Part shown: positions 1 through 8,833 of the stretch, piece after piece
Numbering within the stretch: position 1 is the first letter of the stretch
Layout: each line of letters opens with the position of its first letter
The notes under the pieces: model-generated
Databases searched by the model: none
Seen by the model: only the letters and a program-made list of their open reading frames with translations
What the model was told of the DNA's origin: nothing
Assembly (NCBI GenBank): GCA_041653875.1
Contig: JBAZEM010000024.1
Coordinates: forward strand, 1 to 38,467
Direction: 5' to 3'
Length of the DNA: 38,467 bases
Origin: VSJD01 sp041653875
Lineage (GTDB): Bacteria > Verrucomicrobiota > Kiritimatiellia > JAAZAB01
Program-made: the position numbers and the translations under genes

Positions 1-2275
1 CGCGCCGTTATCGCCGATCGCGGGCGCGGGCAATGTGTAAATCGAATTGGTCGCCAGACCGATATTTGCCCCATTTCTGCGCCATTGGTATTTCAACGGC
101 ATGGAACCGACCGCCCTTACGCTGAACGCCGCCGACTTGCCCACCGCAACCGCGTTGCTCACAGGCTGAACCAAGATCACGGGCGCGGAATTCGACACGG
201 TCAGGGTCGCATTCGCGCTTGCCACGATGCCCAGCGTGTTACTCACCACCACCCTGAATTTAGCGCCGTTATCGCCTATGGTCGGCGGAGGCGTCAGGTA
301 ACCGGAACCGCCCGCGCCGGCGATATTTACCCCGTTCTTCTGCCACTGATACTTGAGGGGCGAAGTCCCGACCGCCTTCACGCTGAACGCAACGGCCTGG
401 CCCACCAGCGCCGCCTTGTTCGCGGGCTGGACCGTGATCTCAGGCGCGGAATTAGCCAGCGACAAGGTAGCGTTCGCGCTTATCGCGCGTCCCAGCGAAT
501 TCGACACAATCACCCTGAATTTAGCGCCATTATCGCCGGCCACGGTCGCCCGCGTGGTATAATTGGTATAAACCGCCCCGGCGATATTCGCACCGTTCTT
601 TTGCCATTGATATTTCATCGGCGCCGTGCCGTCCGCCGTCACGCTGAACGCCGCCGTCTGGCCCTCTTTCACCGCCTTGTTTGCCGGCGGGATGGTAATG
701 ACCGGCGCTGATGTCACCGTCAGGATCGCATCCACGCTCGTCGCCCTGCCCAGCGAATTGGCCACCACCACGCTGTACCTGGCGCCGTTGTAGCCAAGCA
801 CGGTCGTGGCCGGTGTCGTGTAACTTGCCGCCGTGGCCCCGGCGATGTTCACCCCGTTCTTGCGCCATTGGTACGTAAGCGTCGGCGTCCCTTTGGCCGT
901 CACGCTGAATGTGGCCGTCTGGCCGCGAGCGATTGATTTGTTCACGGGCTGCGTGACCGCCGGCGCCGAGCGAAGCACAGTCAAGGTCGCGTTCGCGCTC
1001 GTCACCCTGCCCGCCGAGTTGGCCACCACCACGCTATATACTGCGCCATTATCGGTTTCCACAGCCACGGGGGTCGTGTAACTTGACGCGGTCGCCCCCG
1101 CAATATTCACCCCGTTCCTGCGCCACTGGTACGTAAATGGAGCGGTCCCGCTCGCCACCACGCTGAACGCCGCCGCCTGAAAATGCGCCTTCACGACCCG
1201 GCTCACCGGCTGGGCCGCGATCGCGGGCGGCTCGGATTTAACTGTCAGAATTGCCGCCCTGCTGACCGTGGCACCCAGCGTGTTCGCCACCATCACGCTG
1301 AAATTTGCGCCGTTGTCGCCCAGCGCGGTTGCCGGCGTCGTGTAACTTGCCGCCGTGGCCCCGGCTATGTTCACCCCGTTCCTGCGCCACTGATATTTCA
1401 AGGTCGCCTGCCCCTGCGCCATCACCGTAAACACCGCCGTCCGGCCCACCGTAACAGCCTGGTTGGTCGGTTGTGTCGTGATATTGGGCGCGGCCAGCAC
1501 CGTCAACACGGCATTTGAGCTCGTCACACTGCCCGCCGAGTTCGCCATCGCCACGCTGTACACCGCGCCATTATCGCCCGCAACCGTCGCCGGCGTCGTG
1601 TAACTTGCCGCCGTGGCCCCGGCTATGTTCACCCCGTTCCTGCGCCACTGATAACTGATTGGCGTCAACCCGGTGGCCGTCACGACGAATGTCGCTTTGG
1701 CGCCTACGTTCACCGTGCAAGTCCTCGGTTGGACCGTGATCACGGGCTTTGAGGAATTAACCGTCAGCGTCGCATTCGAGCTGGTCGCACTGCCGAGCGC
1801 ATTCGTCACCACCACGCTGAAAAGCGCCCCATTATCGCCCGCGACCGTCACCGGCGTCCTGTAACTGGCCGCGGTGGCCCCGGCTATGTCCGCTCCATTC
1901 TTACGCCACTGGTAGGTCAGGGTCGCATCCCCGGTGGCCGTCACGCTGAATGTAGCCAGGGCGCCCACCGACACTGTCTGGTTCGCCGGCTGGACCTTGA
2001 CGGCCGGACAGGAACTCACGATCAGCTTGGCATTTGCGCTTGCCGTACTGCCGAAGGAATTCGCCACCACCACGCTGTACGCCGCGCCGTTATCGGCCGC
2101 CGTTATCACCGGCGTCCTGTAACCGGCCGCGGTCGCACCGGCGATGTTCGCCCCGTTCTTGCGCCACTGGTACTTAAACGTTCCGGAACCCGCGGCCGTC
2201 ACCATGAACGTCGCCGTTTGCCCCACCGCAGCCGTCTGATTCGTCGGTTGAGTCAGGATGATGGGAGCGCTCGTA
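1..2275 (-). repeat. Nine tandem Ig-like domain repeats (coding)
   Basis: Within the giant protein a unit of about 258-264 bp recurs. The codons for the WR/QKNG core lie on the plus strand near 2155, 1896, 1636, 1378, 1114, 856, 595, 331 and 76. Neighbouring units are similar enough at DNA level (for example those near 1636, 1378 and 1114) to suggest duplication and homogenisation. The array continues beyond the left edge. Such domains usually act as stalks or carbohydrate-binding/adhesion modules on secreted bacterial proteins. Confidence 0.85.
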
Positions 2276-5200
2276 TAAGGCGTCAACCCATCGGCAACCG
2301 CTATGGCTCGGGGGACCATCAGGAGCGAGGGCGACGTGGCCCATAACAGCGGGATCGAGTAGAAATGCGGGAACGCAAAGGGCGTCTGCCTCATCCTGGC
2401 AACCGAACCGGCCTCGCCCGAATTGAGCGCGATCCGGTGGGTGCCGAACGAGGTAACATCCACGCTTCGCGTCTGCGTCCAATTGCCATTGCCAGGCAGC
2501 CCTGTGTAAAGGTCTATCCACGTGTACGCTCTTGCCCCACCCCAGATTTCAAGATCCAGACTGGCCGTGCCCTTGGGAATATAGAAGTAGGCAGCACCCA
2601 ATGCAGCGTCCTCGCGCCGATTACTCGTAAGACCTTGCGGGATCGAAGCGCCCGACATCGTGTTGCCGGCAAGATCATAGTCCAATGTCGACACTTTTAC
2701 ATTGTTCAATGAAATTGGCGACGAATTATAAATGCTGGAAATCGAACCCAAATCGAAACGATAGACGCCGGCCGACGGCGCCGTATATCTCGCCACCACG
2801 AGTTGACAACGGCCCGACGGATCGGCGGTGGTCACAAACACGGGACTGGTCTTGGAAACGGAATTCGCATAGCCGCTCCACACGTTCGTCCATTGCTTGC
2901 GCGCCGTGTCCCACCGGTTGACGCCATACGGCAAACGCCGCGCGTCCGAGTTCGTGGCGGCCCAGTAAACCTGGAAACCGATGACATCCCCCGCTTGCTG
3001 GGCCCGGGTCAACGGCTGGGGTTGAAGGGTATTAATGTAGCTCAGGCATCCCGGCAGTGGCGCGTTGGTGCGGAACTGCTGGACGCCGACCAAGTCGTTG
3101 AGATCGACAGTTGAACCACGCGCGCCGTTGGCCAGCACCGCGTCGTCAAACTCATTGACCGGCGTCATGGGCCAACGCGCACGGACGTTCGCCCACCAGC
3201 CTGCCGTTTCGCTCGGTTCATAATGCGCCGCCGCGATGAAAGGCGGCGTTGAATTAGTGTTATAATAATTGAGACCCGCAACTCGTTCAGTCCCAAAAAA
3301 AGTAGCATCCTTGAACGTCCAATTCAGGAACGTGAACAAAGGATTCATATAGGACATCTGCCCCTTCCACATGAACTCCCTCAATTCCGGGGAGGAGGCG
3401 TCGGCCCCGATGTCCTGCAAGTAATAGTAATACCAGAATTGCTTCAGATCATCCAGGCGCCGTTGCTCGGGCGTCCCAGGCGCAATCAGGGCATCGGCCT
3501 GCTGGATAAAATTCATCGCCCGCCCGCGGGCGTTCGGCGTGTTGAGGAAAACAAACCGCGGCATGGAATCGTAGTACTTTGTCATGACCGCGGCGGCATT
3601 TGCTCCATAGGCGCGGCTGATCCAGCGGGCGCGCAAAGCCTCGACCTGGGCCGTCGTGAGCGTCGGCTCCCACAGCAACTTCGAGTAGAGGTAATATTCC
3701 AGCCCCGACTTTCCAAAATTAAAGTCCATCTGGCAGACGCGCCCCCTACCCCCCGCCTCGTAGACGGACTGAACGTCACTCTGAACGGCGCTGCGCGATT
3801 TACCGCAATAGATGTTGCCGACTCCCCAGTCGCTGTAGAGGCTCTGGGAGAGAATTGAATACATGAGACCCGGATAATGCGATAAAGTCCAGAAAGCCTT
3901 CATAATATCCGTAGACAATATGCACCCAACCCATTTGCCTTTGCCGCGGTGCGTTGGAAAGAAGGCCGTTGTTACGGCGACACGAGAATCAAGGTTGAAG
4001 TTGGGCGGCACGTCATGAAAATAGTAACTGAGACATGAGGCGACGATTAGGTTCTTCTTGGAAATGCCTCCCGATAGCCGGTTCGCGGCGGGGAGACTGT
4101 CAACGTATTTGTCGAACTCCCTCAACAGCCAGTTATTGAACGCCATGAGAGTGTCGGAATAGGCGTTGGCTGAATCCGGATGCGCGGGATCCGACGGCTT
4201 CCACCACCAGCTTTCGGTCGTCTGGTTCGGCACCGGACCGACCGGGCTTCCGCTGAGCCGGTATGCCCCCCATGCCTGGCCCTCGGCTTGACGGTACTCC
4301 GGATACCAGTTCTTGTTCGCCGTCCATCGTACAAAGCGGTCATCGTCAGGACCGTCATCCGGGGGCTCGGTGGTCATGCTGAAAATCTGGCCGGGAGACG
4401 TCTGCCAGTATGTCCCAGCCTGCTTCTTCATGCGCTCAAAAATGATCTGCCGCACCGCCGGAACCGACAAGTCGAGGTGCGGCCGCACACCGCTCAAGGG
4501 TGTTTCAAACCATAGATAATTTGTTCCGGACAAGTAGCACCAGGAAACTGCGTTGGTCGCGGTGGCGGGAATGTCGGTGGCGAACCAAAGCATATACACA
4601 TTGTTCGCGGTTGCCGCGGGACGATTAGCGTACAATCCATACTGCACCGGGGCAATCAAACCCTTCGTGGAACGTGTGGCAACCATATTGGTGACGACGG
4701 CCAGGGTATATTGCTGCAATGCCTGGCCTGCGGCTTTCGGCATCGATTGCATCTGGCTGGCCACACGGAGACCTCTCTGCCAATGGTCGTAGCTGACTTC
4801 CACGGGCTCATCGGGCGCATGCAGGCCGTTGCCGTCATTATCCGCGCCCTTAAGATTACCGTACGAGATCGTGCCCATCCCGCCGGCCGCCCCCCACTCC
4901 GGCGCTATGACCCGCAAATAAAAACCGGGATGACTGGAATATTCCATGCTAAATATCAAATTTTTGGCGGTAAAGTTTGGCGTATAGGTCCAATTCGGCC
5001 CCATGCCGAGGGTCTCGTACCCGATTTGATAGCCGGGGGCGGCATGGCCGCCTTCCAGCAATTCGACCACGGCATGACCCAGGCCGCTGAAATTATTCGC
5101 CACTATATAGATGCCCTTGGCTTCCGTGTGGATATAAAACGCCTCTTGCCGGTCGTAAAAATTTCCGACATTCAACGCGGCGGTGGCTTTACTCACGATA

Positions 5201-5679
5201 TCGGCCGGCGCGTTGGGTGAGTTTTTCAGCGCAGCCAGCGTGGTCAGCATGATGGCGTTGGTAAGCGGATAGGTGTTATGACTCGCCACCGGCAAGCGCT
5301 GGCCGGTCATCTGGTAAATCCCATCGCGCAAATACTTGACCGCCGACCAGACCGAAACAGCGTCCAAGTCGTTTATTCTCGATTGTCCAAAAGCGTTCAG
5401 GTTGGTTATATACCCCGACCAGTTCAGGTTGGTGGCCGCGCCGGACGCGGTGTACACGGTCATGTTGTCGGCCACCACGATCGTCGGCAAATTGGCGTGG
5501 TCGGGCCGCACGGCGGTGAAAGGCCCATTGGCGCCCGCCAACGCGGCGCCGGCGCCACCGAACAGAGCGATCAGCCCCAACGCCACGGCCTTCGCCAAAA
5601 ACGCCGGCCGGTTGGGCGCGGTTTTTCGGAAGCGCGCGGGACGGAAAGTCGCGGAACCATCAAGCAGTTTTGCGCTCAT
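1..5679 (-). CDS. Giant secreted DUF4838-like protein with Ig-like repeats, 3' end outside window
   Basis: One unbroken minus-strand frame runs from an ATG at 5679 (AGGAG just upstream) to the left edge: 1893 codons, no stop. Residues 1-48 are a long signal peptide: a basic N-region, a hydrophobic stretch around 26-47, and an ALA cleavage site. Residues about 50-790 resemble the DUF4838 / alpha-glucuronidase-like proteins of PVC bacteria, including a segment SGLEYYLYSKLLW followed by REFMWKGQMSYMNP near 765. Residues about 800-1130 look like a beta-sandwich region. From about residue 1137 there are nine Ig-like repeats of about 87 residues, each with a core like YQWRKNG.NIAGA and ending DNGA.YSVVV.N..G; the ninth is cut by the edge. 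Probably exported or surface-attached and acting on or binding polysaccharide. The enzymatic activity is inference; the secreted repeat architecture is clear. The AraC gene upstream is the likely regulator. Confidence 0.85.
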   Translation of the reverse strand, partial: MSAKLLDGSATFRPARFRKTAPNRPAFLAKAVALGLIALFGGAGAALAGANGPFTAVRPDHANLPTIVVADNMTVYTASGAATNLNWSGYITNLNAFGQSRINDLDAVSVWSAVKYLRDGIYQMTGQRLPVASHNTYPLTNAIMLTTLAALKNSPNAPADIVSKATAALNVGNFYDRQEAFYIHTEAKGIYIVANNFSGLGHAVVELLEGGHAAPGYQIGYETLGMGPNWTYTPNFTAKNLIFSMEYSSHPGFYLRVIAPEWGAAGGMGTISYGNLKGADNDGNGLHAPDEPVEVSYDHWQRGLRVASQMQSMPKAAGQALQQYTLAVVTNMVATRSTKGLIAPVQYGLYANRPAATANNVYMLWFATDIPATATNAVSWCYLSGTNYLWFETPLSGVRPHLDLSVPAVRQIIFERMKKQAGTYWQTSPGQIFSMTTEPPDDGPDDDRFVRWTANKNWYPEYRQAEGQAWGAYRLSGSPVGPVPNQTTESWWWKPSDPAHPDSANAYSDTLMAFNNWLLREFDKYVDSLPAANRLSGGISKKNLIVASCLSYYFHDVPPNFNLDSRVAVTTAFFPTHRGKGKWVGCILSTDIMKAFWTLSHYPGLMYSILSQSLYSDWGVGNIYCGKSRSAVQSDVQSVYEAGGRGRVCQMDFNFGKSGLEYYLYSKLLWEPTLTTAQVEALRARWISRAYGANAAAVMTKYYDSMPRFVFLNTPNARGRAMNFIQQADALIAPGTPEQRRLDDLKQFWYYYYLQDIGADASSPELREFMWKGQMSYMNPLFTFLNWTFKDATFFGTERVAGLNYYNTNSTPPFIAAAHYEPSETAGWWANVRARWPMTPVNEFDDAVLANGARGSTVDLNDLVGVQQFRTNAPLPGCLSYINTLQPQPLTRAQQAGDVIGFQVYWAATNSDARRLPYGVNRWDTARKQWTNVWSGYANSVSKTSPVFVTTADPSGRCQLVVARYTAPSAGVYRFDLGSISSIYNSSPISLNNVKVSTLDYDLAGNTMSGASIPQGLTSNRREDAALGAAYFYIPKGTASLDLEIWGGARAYTWIDLYTGLPGNGNWTQTRSVDVTSFGTHRIALNSGEAGSVARMRQTPFAFPHFYSIPLLWATSPSLLMVPRAIAVADGLTPYTSAPIILTQPTNQTAAVGQTATFMVTAAGSGTFKYQWRKNGANIAGATAAGYRTPVITAADNGAAYSVVVANSFGSTASANAKLIVSSCPAVKVQPANQTVSVGALATFSVTATGDATLTYQWRKNGADIAGATAASYRTPVTVAGDNGALFSVVVTNALGSATSSNATLTVNSSKPVITVQPRTCTVNVGAKATFVVTATGLTPISYQWRRNGVNIAGATAASYTTPATVAGDNGAVYSVAMANSAGSVTSSNAVLTVLAAPNITTQPTNQAVTVGRTAVFTVMAQGQATLKYQWRRNGVNIAGATAASYTTPATALGDNGANFSVMVANTLGATVSRAAILTVKSEPPAIAAQPVSRVVKAHFQAAAFSVVASGTAPFTYQWRRNGVNIAGATASSYTTPVAVETDNGAVYSVVVANSAGRVTSANATLTVLRSAPAVTQPVNKSIARGQTATFSVTAKGTPTLTYQWRKNGVNIAGATAASYTTPATTVLGYNGARYSVVVANSLGRATSVDAILTVTSAPVITIPPANKAVKEGQTAAFSVTADGTAPMKYQWQKNGANIAGAVYTNYTTRATVAGDNGAKFRVIVSNSLGRAISANATLSLANSAPEITVQPANKAALVGQAVAFSVKAVGTSPLKYQWQKNGVNIAGAGGSGYLTPPPTIGDNGAKFRVVVSNTLGIVASANATLTVSNSAPVILVQPVSNAVAVGKSAAFSVRAVGSMPLKYQWRRNGANIGLATNSIYTLPAPAIGDNGA

Positions 5680-5722
5680 GCGAAATCTCCTGAATGTTCG
5701 AGACACACTTTTAGTTAAGTAT

Positions 5723-5751
5723 AAAGTAGCTTAGGCGGAATAATAATTCAA
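5723..5751 (-). promoter_or_regulatory. Candidate sigma70-type promoter of the giant gene
   Basis: On the minus strand a TTGAAT (-35) is followed after exactly 17 bp by TACTTT (-10), about 45 bp upstream of the AGGAG and ATG of the giant gene. An overlapping TATACT is an alternative -10 but would be 22 bp from the same -35. The surrounding 5700-5760 stretch is clearly AT-richer than its flanks. Prediction by eye only. Confidence 0.4.
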
Positions 5752-5763
5752 CACAAAACGATT

Positions 5764-5796
5764 GTATCTTTGCACTTAAAAACAGTATCTTTGCAC
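5764..5796 (-). promoter_or_regulatory. Candidate AraC-type operator: two 12-bp direct repeats 21 bp apart
   Basis: GTATCTTTGCAC occurs perfectly at 5764-5775 and again at 5785-5796, a start-to-start distance of 21 bp, or two helical turns. It lies just upstream of the predicted -35 of the giant gene. Direct-repeat half-sites spaced 21 bp are the hallmark of AraC-family activator sites, and an AraC-family gene lies about 600 bp away. I saw no further copy in the window. Confidence 0.6.
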
Positions 5797-5799
5797 GCG

Positions 5800-6404
5800 G
5801 AGATCCGGCGGGGAGCGGGAGATTTGCCGCGGAACACGAAAGGAACTGCCTATGGCACGGCAAAGTTGCCGAAGGACTGACTTGATGCACAGGAATTTTC
5901 CGCCAGCCTGCCCGCCATAGCTTTATGCGACGGCGGGAGGCGGATTTGCCTATGGCATGACAATTCGATGTAGAGCCGGTTTTTCCGCCATAGGCGGATC
6001 CGCCTCCGGCGGAACACCGGTTATTCTATGCCGAAGATAGCCGACGTAAAGTCGGCTCTACATGAAAAAGTTGCGCCGTTCCTCGCTATGGCATGACAAA
6101 GTTGCCGCAAAGAGGCGCAAGAGACACAAAAAAGATTTAACTGTTTGGTTCCTTCTTGTGCTTTTTGTGCATTTTTGCGGCTAATCTCAGTTGTGAAAGT
6201 CGCCCCGCTGCGGGGCCTAACTTTCAATGTTAAGGAATTTCAATCCACACGGCGGCAAGCGGTTCTATCGAACCGCAACTACACCGGCTCGTTGTAGCGC
6301 CGTTCGAGAGAACGGCAAAGTCGCGGCCTTTGGCCGCCTAACTCGATGTTAAGGAATTTTCCGCCATAGGCGGATCCGCCTCCGGCGGACAAAACATAGC
6401 GGTT
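5800..6404. repeat. Intergenic block of interspersed palindromic repeats
   Basis: No gene is visible between the operator and the AraC gene. The block contains the motif TGCACAGGAATTTT (5886-5899, repeated at 17175). It also has a 33-bp palindromic unit with core GGCGGATCCGCC at 5981-6013, identical at 6357-6389 and nearly identical at 17184-17218. An inverted pair GATGTAGAGCCG / CGGCTCTACATG encloses 5967-6062. There is a facing pair of short tandem arrays with units like GCAAAGAG at 6108-6138 and 6152-6184. The first copy of an 89-bp triple-hairpin repeat follows. It looks like accumulated repeat insertions. Confidence 0.75.
6258..6346. repeat. 89-bp triple-hairpin repeat, copy 1
   Basis: Perfect 89-bp direct repeat of 6398-6486. 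It is built of three consecutive hairpins: GCGGTTC/GAACCGC with loop TATC, GCCGTTC/GAACGGC with loop GAGA, and GCGGCC/GGCCGC with loop TTT. This copy is entirely intergenic. Confidence 0.9.
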
Positions 6405-6486
6405 CTATCGAACCGCAACTACACCGGCTCGTTGTAGCGCCGTTCGAGAGAACGGCAAAGTCGCGGCCTTTGGCCGCCTAACTCGA
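6398..6486. repeat. 89-bp triple-hairpin repeat, copy 2, encoding the AraC C-terminus
   Basis: Identical to 6258-6346 over all 89 bp, 140 bp downstream. It overlaps the 3' end of the AraC gene. About the last 26 residues of that protein are read from the repeat, and the stop codon lies in the first hairpin. Confidence 0.9.
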
Positions 6487-7424
6487 AAAAATCTTTTCTT
6501 TTTCGCGCCCTTTCGCATGCTTTCTCCATGGGCGGACAAGTCACAGGCAAATGCAGAACGCTTTTGCCGGTATTCGCGGGGCGTGCAAGCGTAGTATTTG
6601 ACAAAAAGACGGTCGAAATGGCTTGTGTCCGTGAACCCCCATTCGAGCGCAATATTTTTGACAGACTCGCCGGTTTGGCGCAGACAAGAAGCGGCGGCGT
6701 CCAGTCGATAGCGCATGACAAAATCGGCAAAGGCGAGCCCCATCAAACCATGAAACATTTTACCAAAGGCATTACGGCTCAAGCCGCATGTTTGGGACGC
6801 CTCCAAAGTTGTCATTCGTCCGTGCTTGTCGAAAAATTGCTGGAGCAATTGATTCAAACGGCCGACCGATTCGATCTGCGCCGGATTCGACAACTTCGCT
6901 CCGGCCCAGCCCTCCGTTGCCAGCAAAATCGCTTCCATGACATGGAGGCGCAACCACTCCCATGTGGTTTCCTTCTTTTGCAGACGCTCCTTGATTTTCA
7001 ACCCCAACTCCTGCATGGCGCGTTGCGATTTTCCCGTCGTCTGCGGGCGGCGATTGGGCGGCGCCGTAAAAGGCGCCAGCCAATCGAAGCGGGCCGACTC
7101 GTCAAAACGCAGGTCGGCCAGGGCCGGCGGCCAGATCACCAGATTGACTTCTTCATAAGGCGAGTTCCCCACCGCATATCCGTGCGGCTCCCACATGCCG
7201 CAAAACCATAGGTTGCCGGCATACAGCTTGCTTTCAAAGCCATGAAAAAGGAAATTAGTCTCCCCTTTCAAAACAATCCCGATCTCCAACTCATAATGCA
7301 TATCGTAGAAATACGCAGTCTGCGGCGGGTGCGTTTTTGAGATGCCGACAAAAGGCTTTTTGCCGGATAAATCAGGGGAATACGGCTTGGCCATGGAAAA
7401 ATCGAAATCGACCTGTTTAGGCAT
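6405..7424 (-). CDS. AraC-family transcriptional regulator
   Basis: The protein of about 339 aa has an N-terminal cupin-like effector domain (roughly 30-100, with a MHYELEIGIVLKGE sheet). Its C-terminal domain (about 190-289) contains two helix-turn-helices: TLEASQTCGLSRNAFGKMF and NIALEWGFTDTSHFDRLFVK, ending CTPREYRQ as in the family. The start at 7424 is preferred because a GGAG lies 11 nt upstream; an ATG at 7433 is only 2 nt from that GGAG. The last 26 or so residues (RRPKAATLPFSRTALQRAG...) lie outside the family and come from the 89-bp repeat. Likely a sugar-responsive regulator of the giant gene, via the 5764-5796 direct repeats, and perhaps of the URO-D genes upstream. Targets are inference. 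Confidence 0.9.
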   Translation of the reverse strand: MPKQVDFDFSMAKPYSPDLSGKKPFVGISKTHPPQTAYFYDMHYELEIGIVLKGETNFLFHGFESKLYAGNLWFCGMWEPHGYAVGNSPYEEVNLVIWPPALADLRFDESARFDWLAPFTAPPNRRPQTTGKSQRAMQELGLKIKERLQKKETTWEWLRLHVMEAILLATEGWAGAKLSNPAQIESVGRLNQLLQQFFDKHGRMTTLEASQTCGLSRNAFGKMFHGLMGLAFADFVMRYRLDAAASCLRQTGESVKNIALEWGFTDTSHFDRLFVKYYACTPREYRQKRSAFACDLSAHGESMRKGAKKKRFFRVRRPKAATLPFSRTALQRAGVVAVR

Positions 7425-7517
7425 GGATTTCATATCTCCAATTTGCAACAAGTTTGCCGGAGATTGGCGCGGATCGGCGGCGCTCCCATCCTTGTTCCAA
7501 CATGGTCAGCCTTGCCG

Positions 7518-8762
7518 TTAACTGACCGCTTGGTGCGCAAGGCGAGTCCATTCGTCGAATCGTTCCGGGCGATTCTCGCAGGTGTGCGTGTCCAAGAGCA
7601 CAATTTCCAGAATGCATCCATGCGCGCGGGTTACCTCGACCGTATGGCGCAAGTAGCTCTCGATGCGCGCTGGATTGAAAGCGCCCACCAGGTCCGCCGG
7701 CTGCGGCTTCCACATGAAAATCACCTCTCCCCCGATCCGCCGGGCGCACTGCTCCACATCGGCCCAGGGGGAAACCGAGACGCGGCGCAGATTGGGAATG
7801 GTGAGCACAAAGTCGAGTTTTTTGGTGACGTCATCGCAGCAACCATAGCCATTGAGGCCGAACGGCGCCAACAGACGCTTCTCGTATGGGAAAGCGAACT
7901 CCGCGTGCATTTCCGGCGAAGCCACCGCCATTTCCTGCGCTTCCGCCCAGCACCACAGGTCTGCGGGACGGACATGCCCGGGATCGAAGCCCGGCTTGGG
8001 CAATCGATCCGTGTAGCCGTGCCCGCTCGTATAAATCGCGGTGTTATCGTTGTTGAGGCTCAGCAAATCTTGTTCCACGTACTGCCTTAAGATTCGCCGG
8101 TGGCCTTCCTCCAAAAACGCCATCGCGTCGTGGACCATCCGCGGATTGTCGATCATGTCCACCAAAACCTCCTGCAATCCCCGCAAGGCGGTGTACTGGT
8201 TCATCAGGTGATAGGAAAGGTTATCGACGCCCTTCAGCCTGACTTCCAGAATGTCGCCGAATAATGCCTGGAAGAAATCGAGTTGCGCCCGGGTCGCCGC
8301 GGCGTCATAAGCGATTTCGGGAAATCTCAATTGCTTGAGATCGTCCGCCGAAAAAACGACCGGTTCGAAGCCGAAGGCCCCGCGGGCATCGTCAGAATGA
8401 GTGCGGTGCGGGGTCAGACCCCACCCGGAATTATGGATGACCTTGCGCACCACCCATTCCTTCTCGACCACATTGTCGCTCGCAAAACGTTCCGCCATGT
8501 AAATGCGGCAGCGCAAGGCCAATTCGATATCCCGCGCCGCCTTGTCCCGGCAAAGCAAAGTATCCTCCGGAATCAATTCGCACCACGCCCCTTGCGGGGC
8601 AACGTAAACCACGGGGCGGACGCGTTCCAGCGCATTGTGCCGCCGCCAAAGATCGCGGCGCGCGGCCATGATCGGACGGGCCGCGATTTCGGCGATTTGC
8701 CGGGCAAGTGCGCGCACAATGTCGCGGTCGTGGGAGTCTATTGACGGGGATGTATCCGGCAT
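7518..8762 (-). CDS. URO-D superfamily protein (uroporphyrinogen decarboxylase-like / methyltransferase-like)
   Basis: This 414-aa protein belongs to the divergent URO-D-like families found with carbohydrate genes in PVC bacteria. It is not a haem enzyme. Visible marks are an NGYGCCDDVTKKLD segment (residues 304-317, Cys308-Cys309), then IPNLRRVSVSPWAD (322-335) and a C-terminal DTHTCENRPERFDEW (391-405). The start at 8762 (MPDTSP) has AAGGA 7 nt upstream. An upstream ATG at 8837 would add about 25 residues read from a repeat and is not used here. Homologues may be metal- and corrinoid-linked methyltransferases; the substrate is unknown. It is codirectional with the second URO-D gene, about 70 bp away. 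Confidence 0.75.
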   Translation of the reverse strand: MPDTSPSIDSHDRDIVRALARQIAEIAARPIMAARRDLWRRHNALERVRPVVYVAPQGAWCELIPEDTLLCRDKAARDIELALRCRIYMAERFASDNVVEKEWVVRKVIHNSGWGLTPHRTHSDDARGAFGFEPVVFSADDLKQLRFPEIAYDAAATRAQLDFFQALFGDILEVRLKGVDNLSYHLMNQYTALRGLQEVLVDMIDNPRMVHDAMAFLEEGHRRILRQYVEQDLLSLNNDNTAIYTSGHGYTDRLPKPGFDPGHVRPADLWCWAEAQEMAVASPEMHAEFAFPYEKRLLAPFGLNGYGCCDDVTKKLDFVLTIPNLRRVSVSPWADVEQCARRIGGEVIFMWKPQPADLVGAFNPARIESYLRHTVEVTRAHGCILEIVLLDTHTCENRPERFDEWTRLAHQAVS

Positions 8763-8773
8763 CTGATCGTCCT

Positions 8774-8820
8774 TTTTATTCTGTATCCTGAATTCTGACT
8801 CCTGACTACCTGAGTTGTTA
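8774..8820. repeat. 47-bp inverted repeat, left copy (heptamer array)
   Basis: This segment is the exact reverse complement of 11227-11273 over 47 bp. Internally it is a tandem of 7-bp units beginning CTG (CTGTATC, CTGAATT, CTGACTC, CTGACTA). It lies between the two URO-D genes and just upstream of the AAGGA of the 7518-8762 gene. Together the two copies bracket a 2.4-kb URO-D plus Gfo/Idh block. Confidence 0.9.
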
Positions 8821-8833
8821 TGGTTGTTAAACA

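Noticed and set aside
85..5734. Many plus- and minus-strand frames of 60-210 aa in the left 5.7 kb
   Set aside because: All overlap the single unbroken 1893-codon minus-strand frame with signal peptide and Ig-like repeats; their repetitive look comes from the Ig repeats read in wrong frames.
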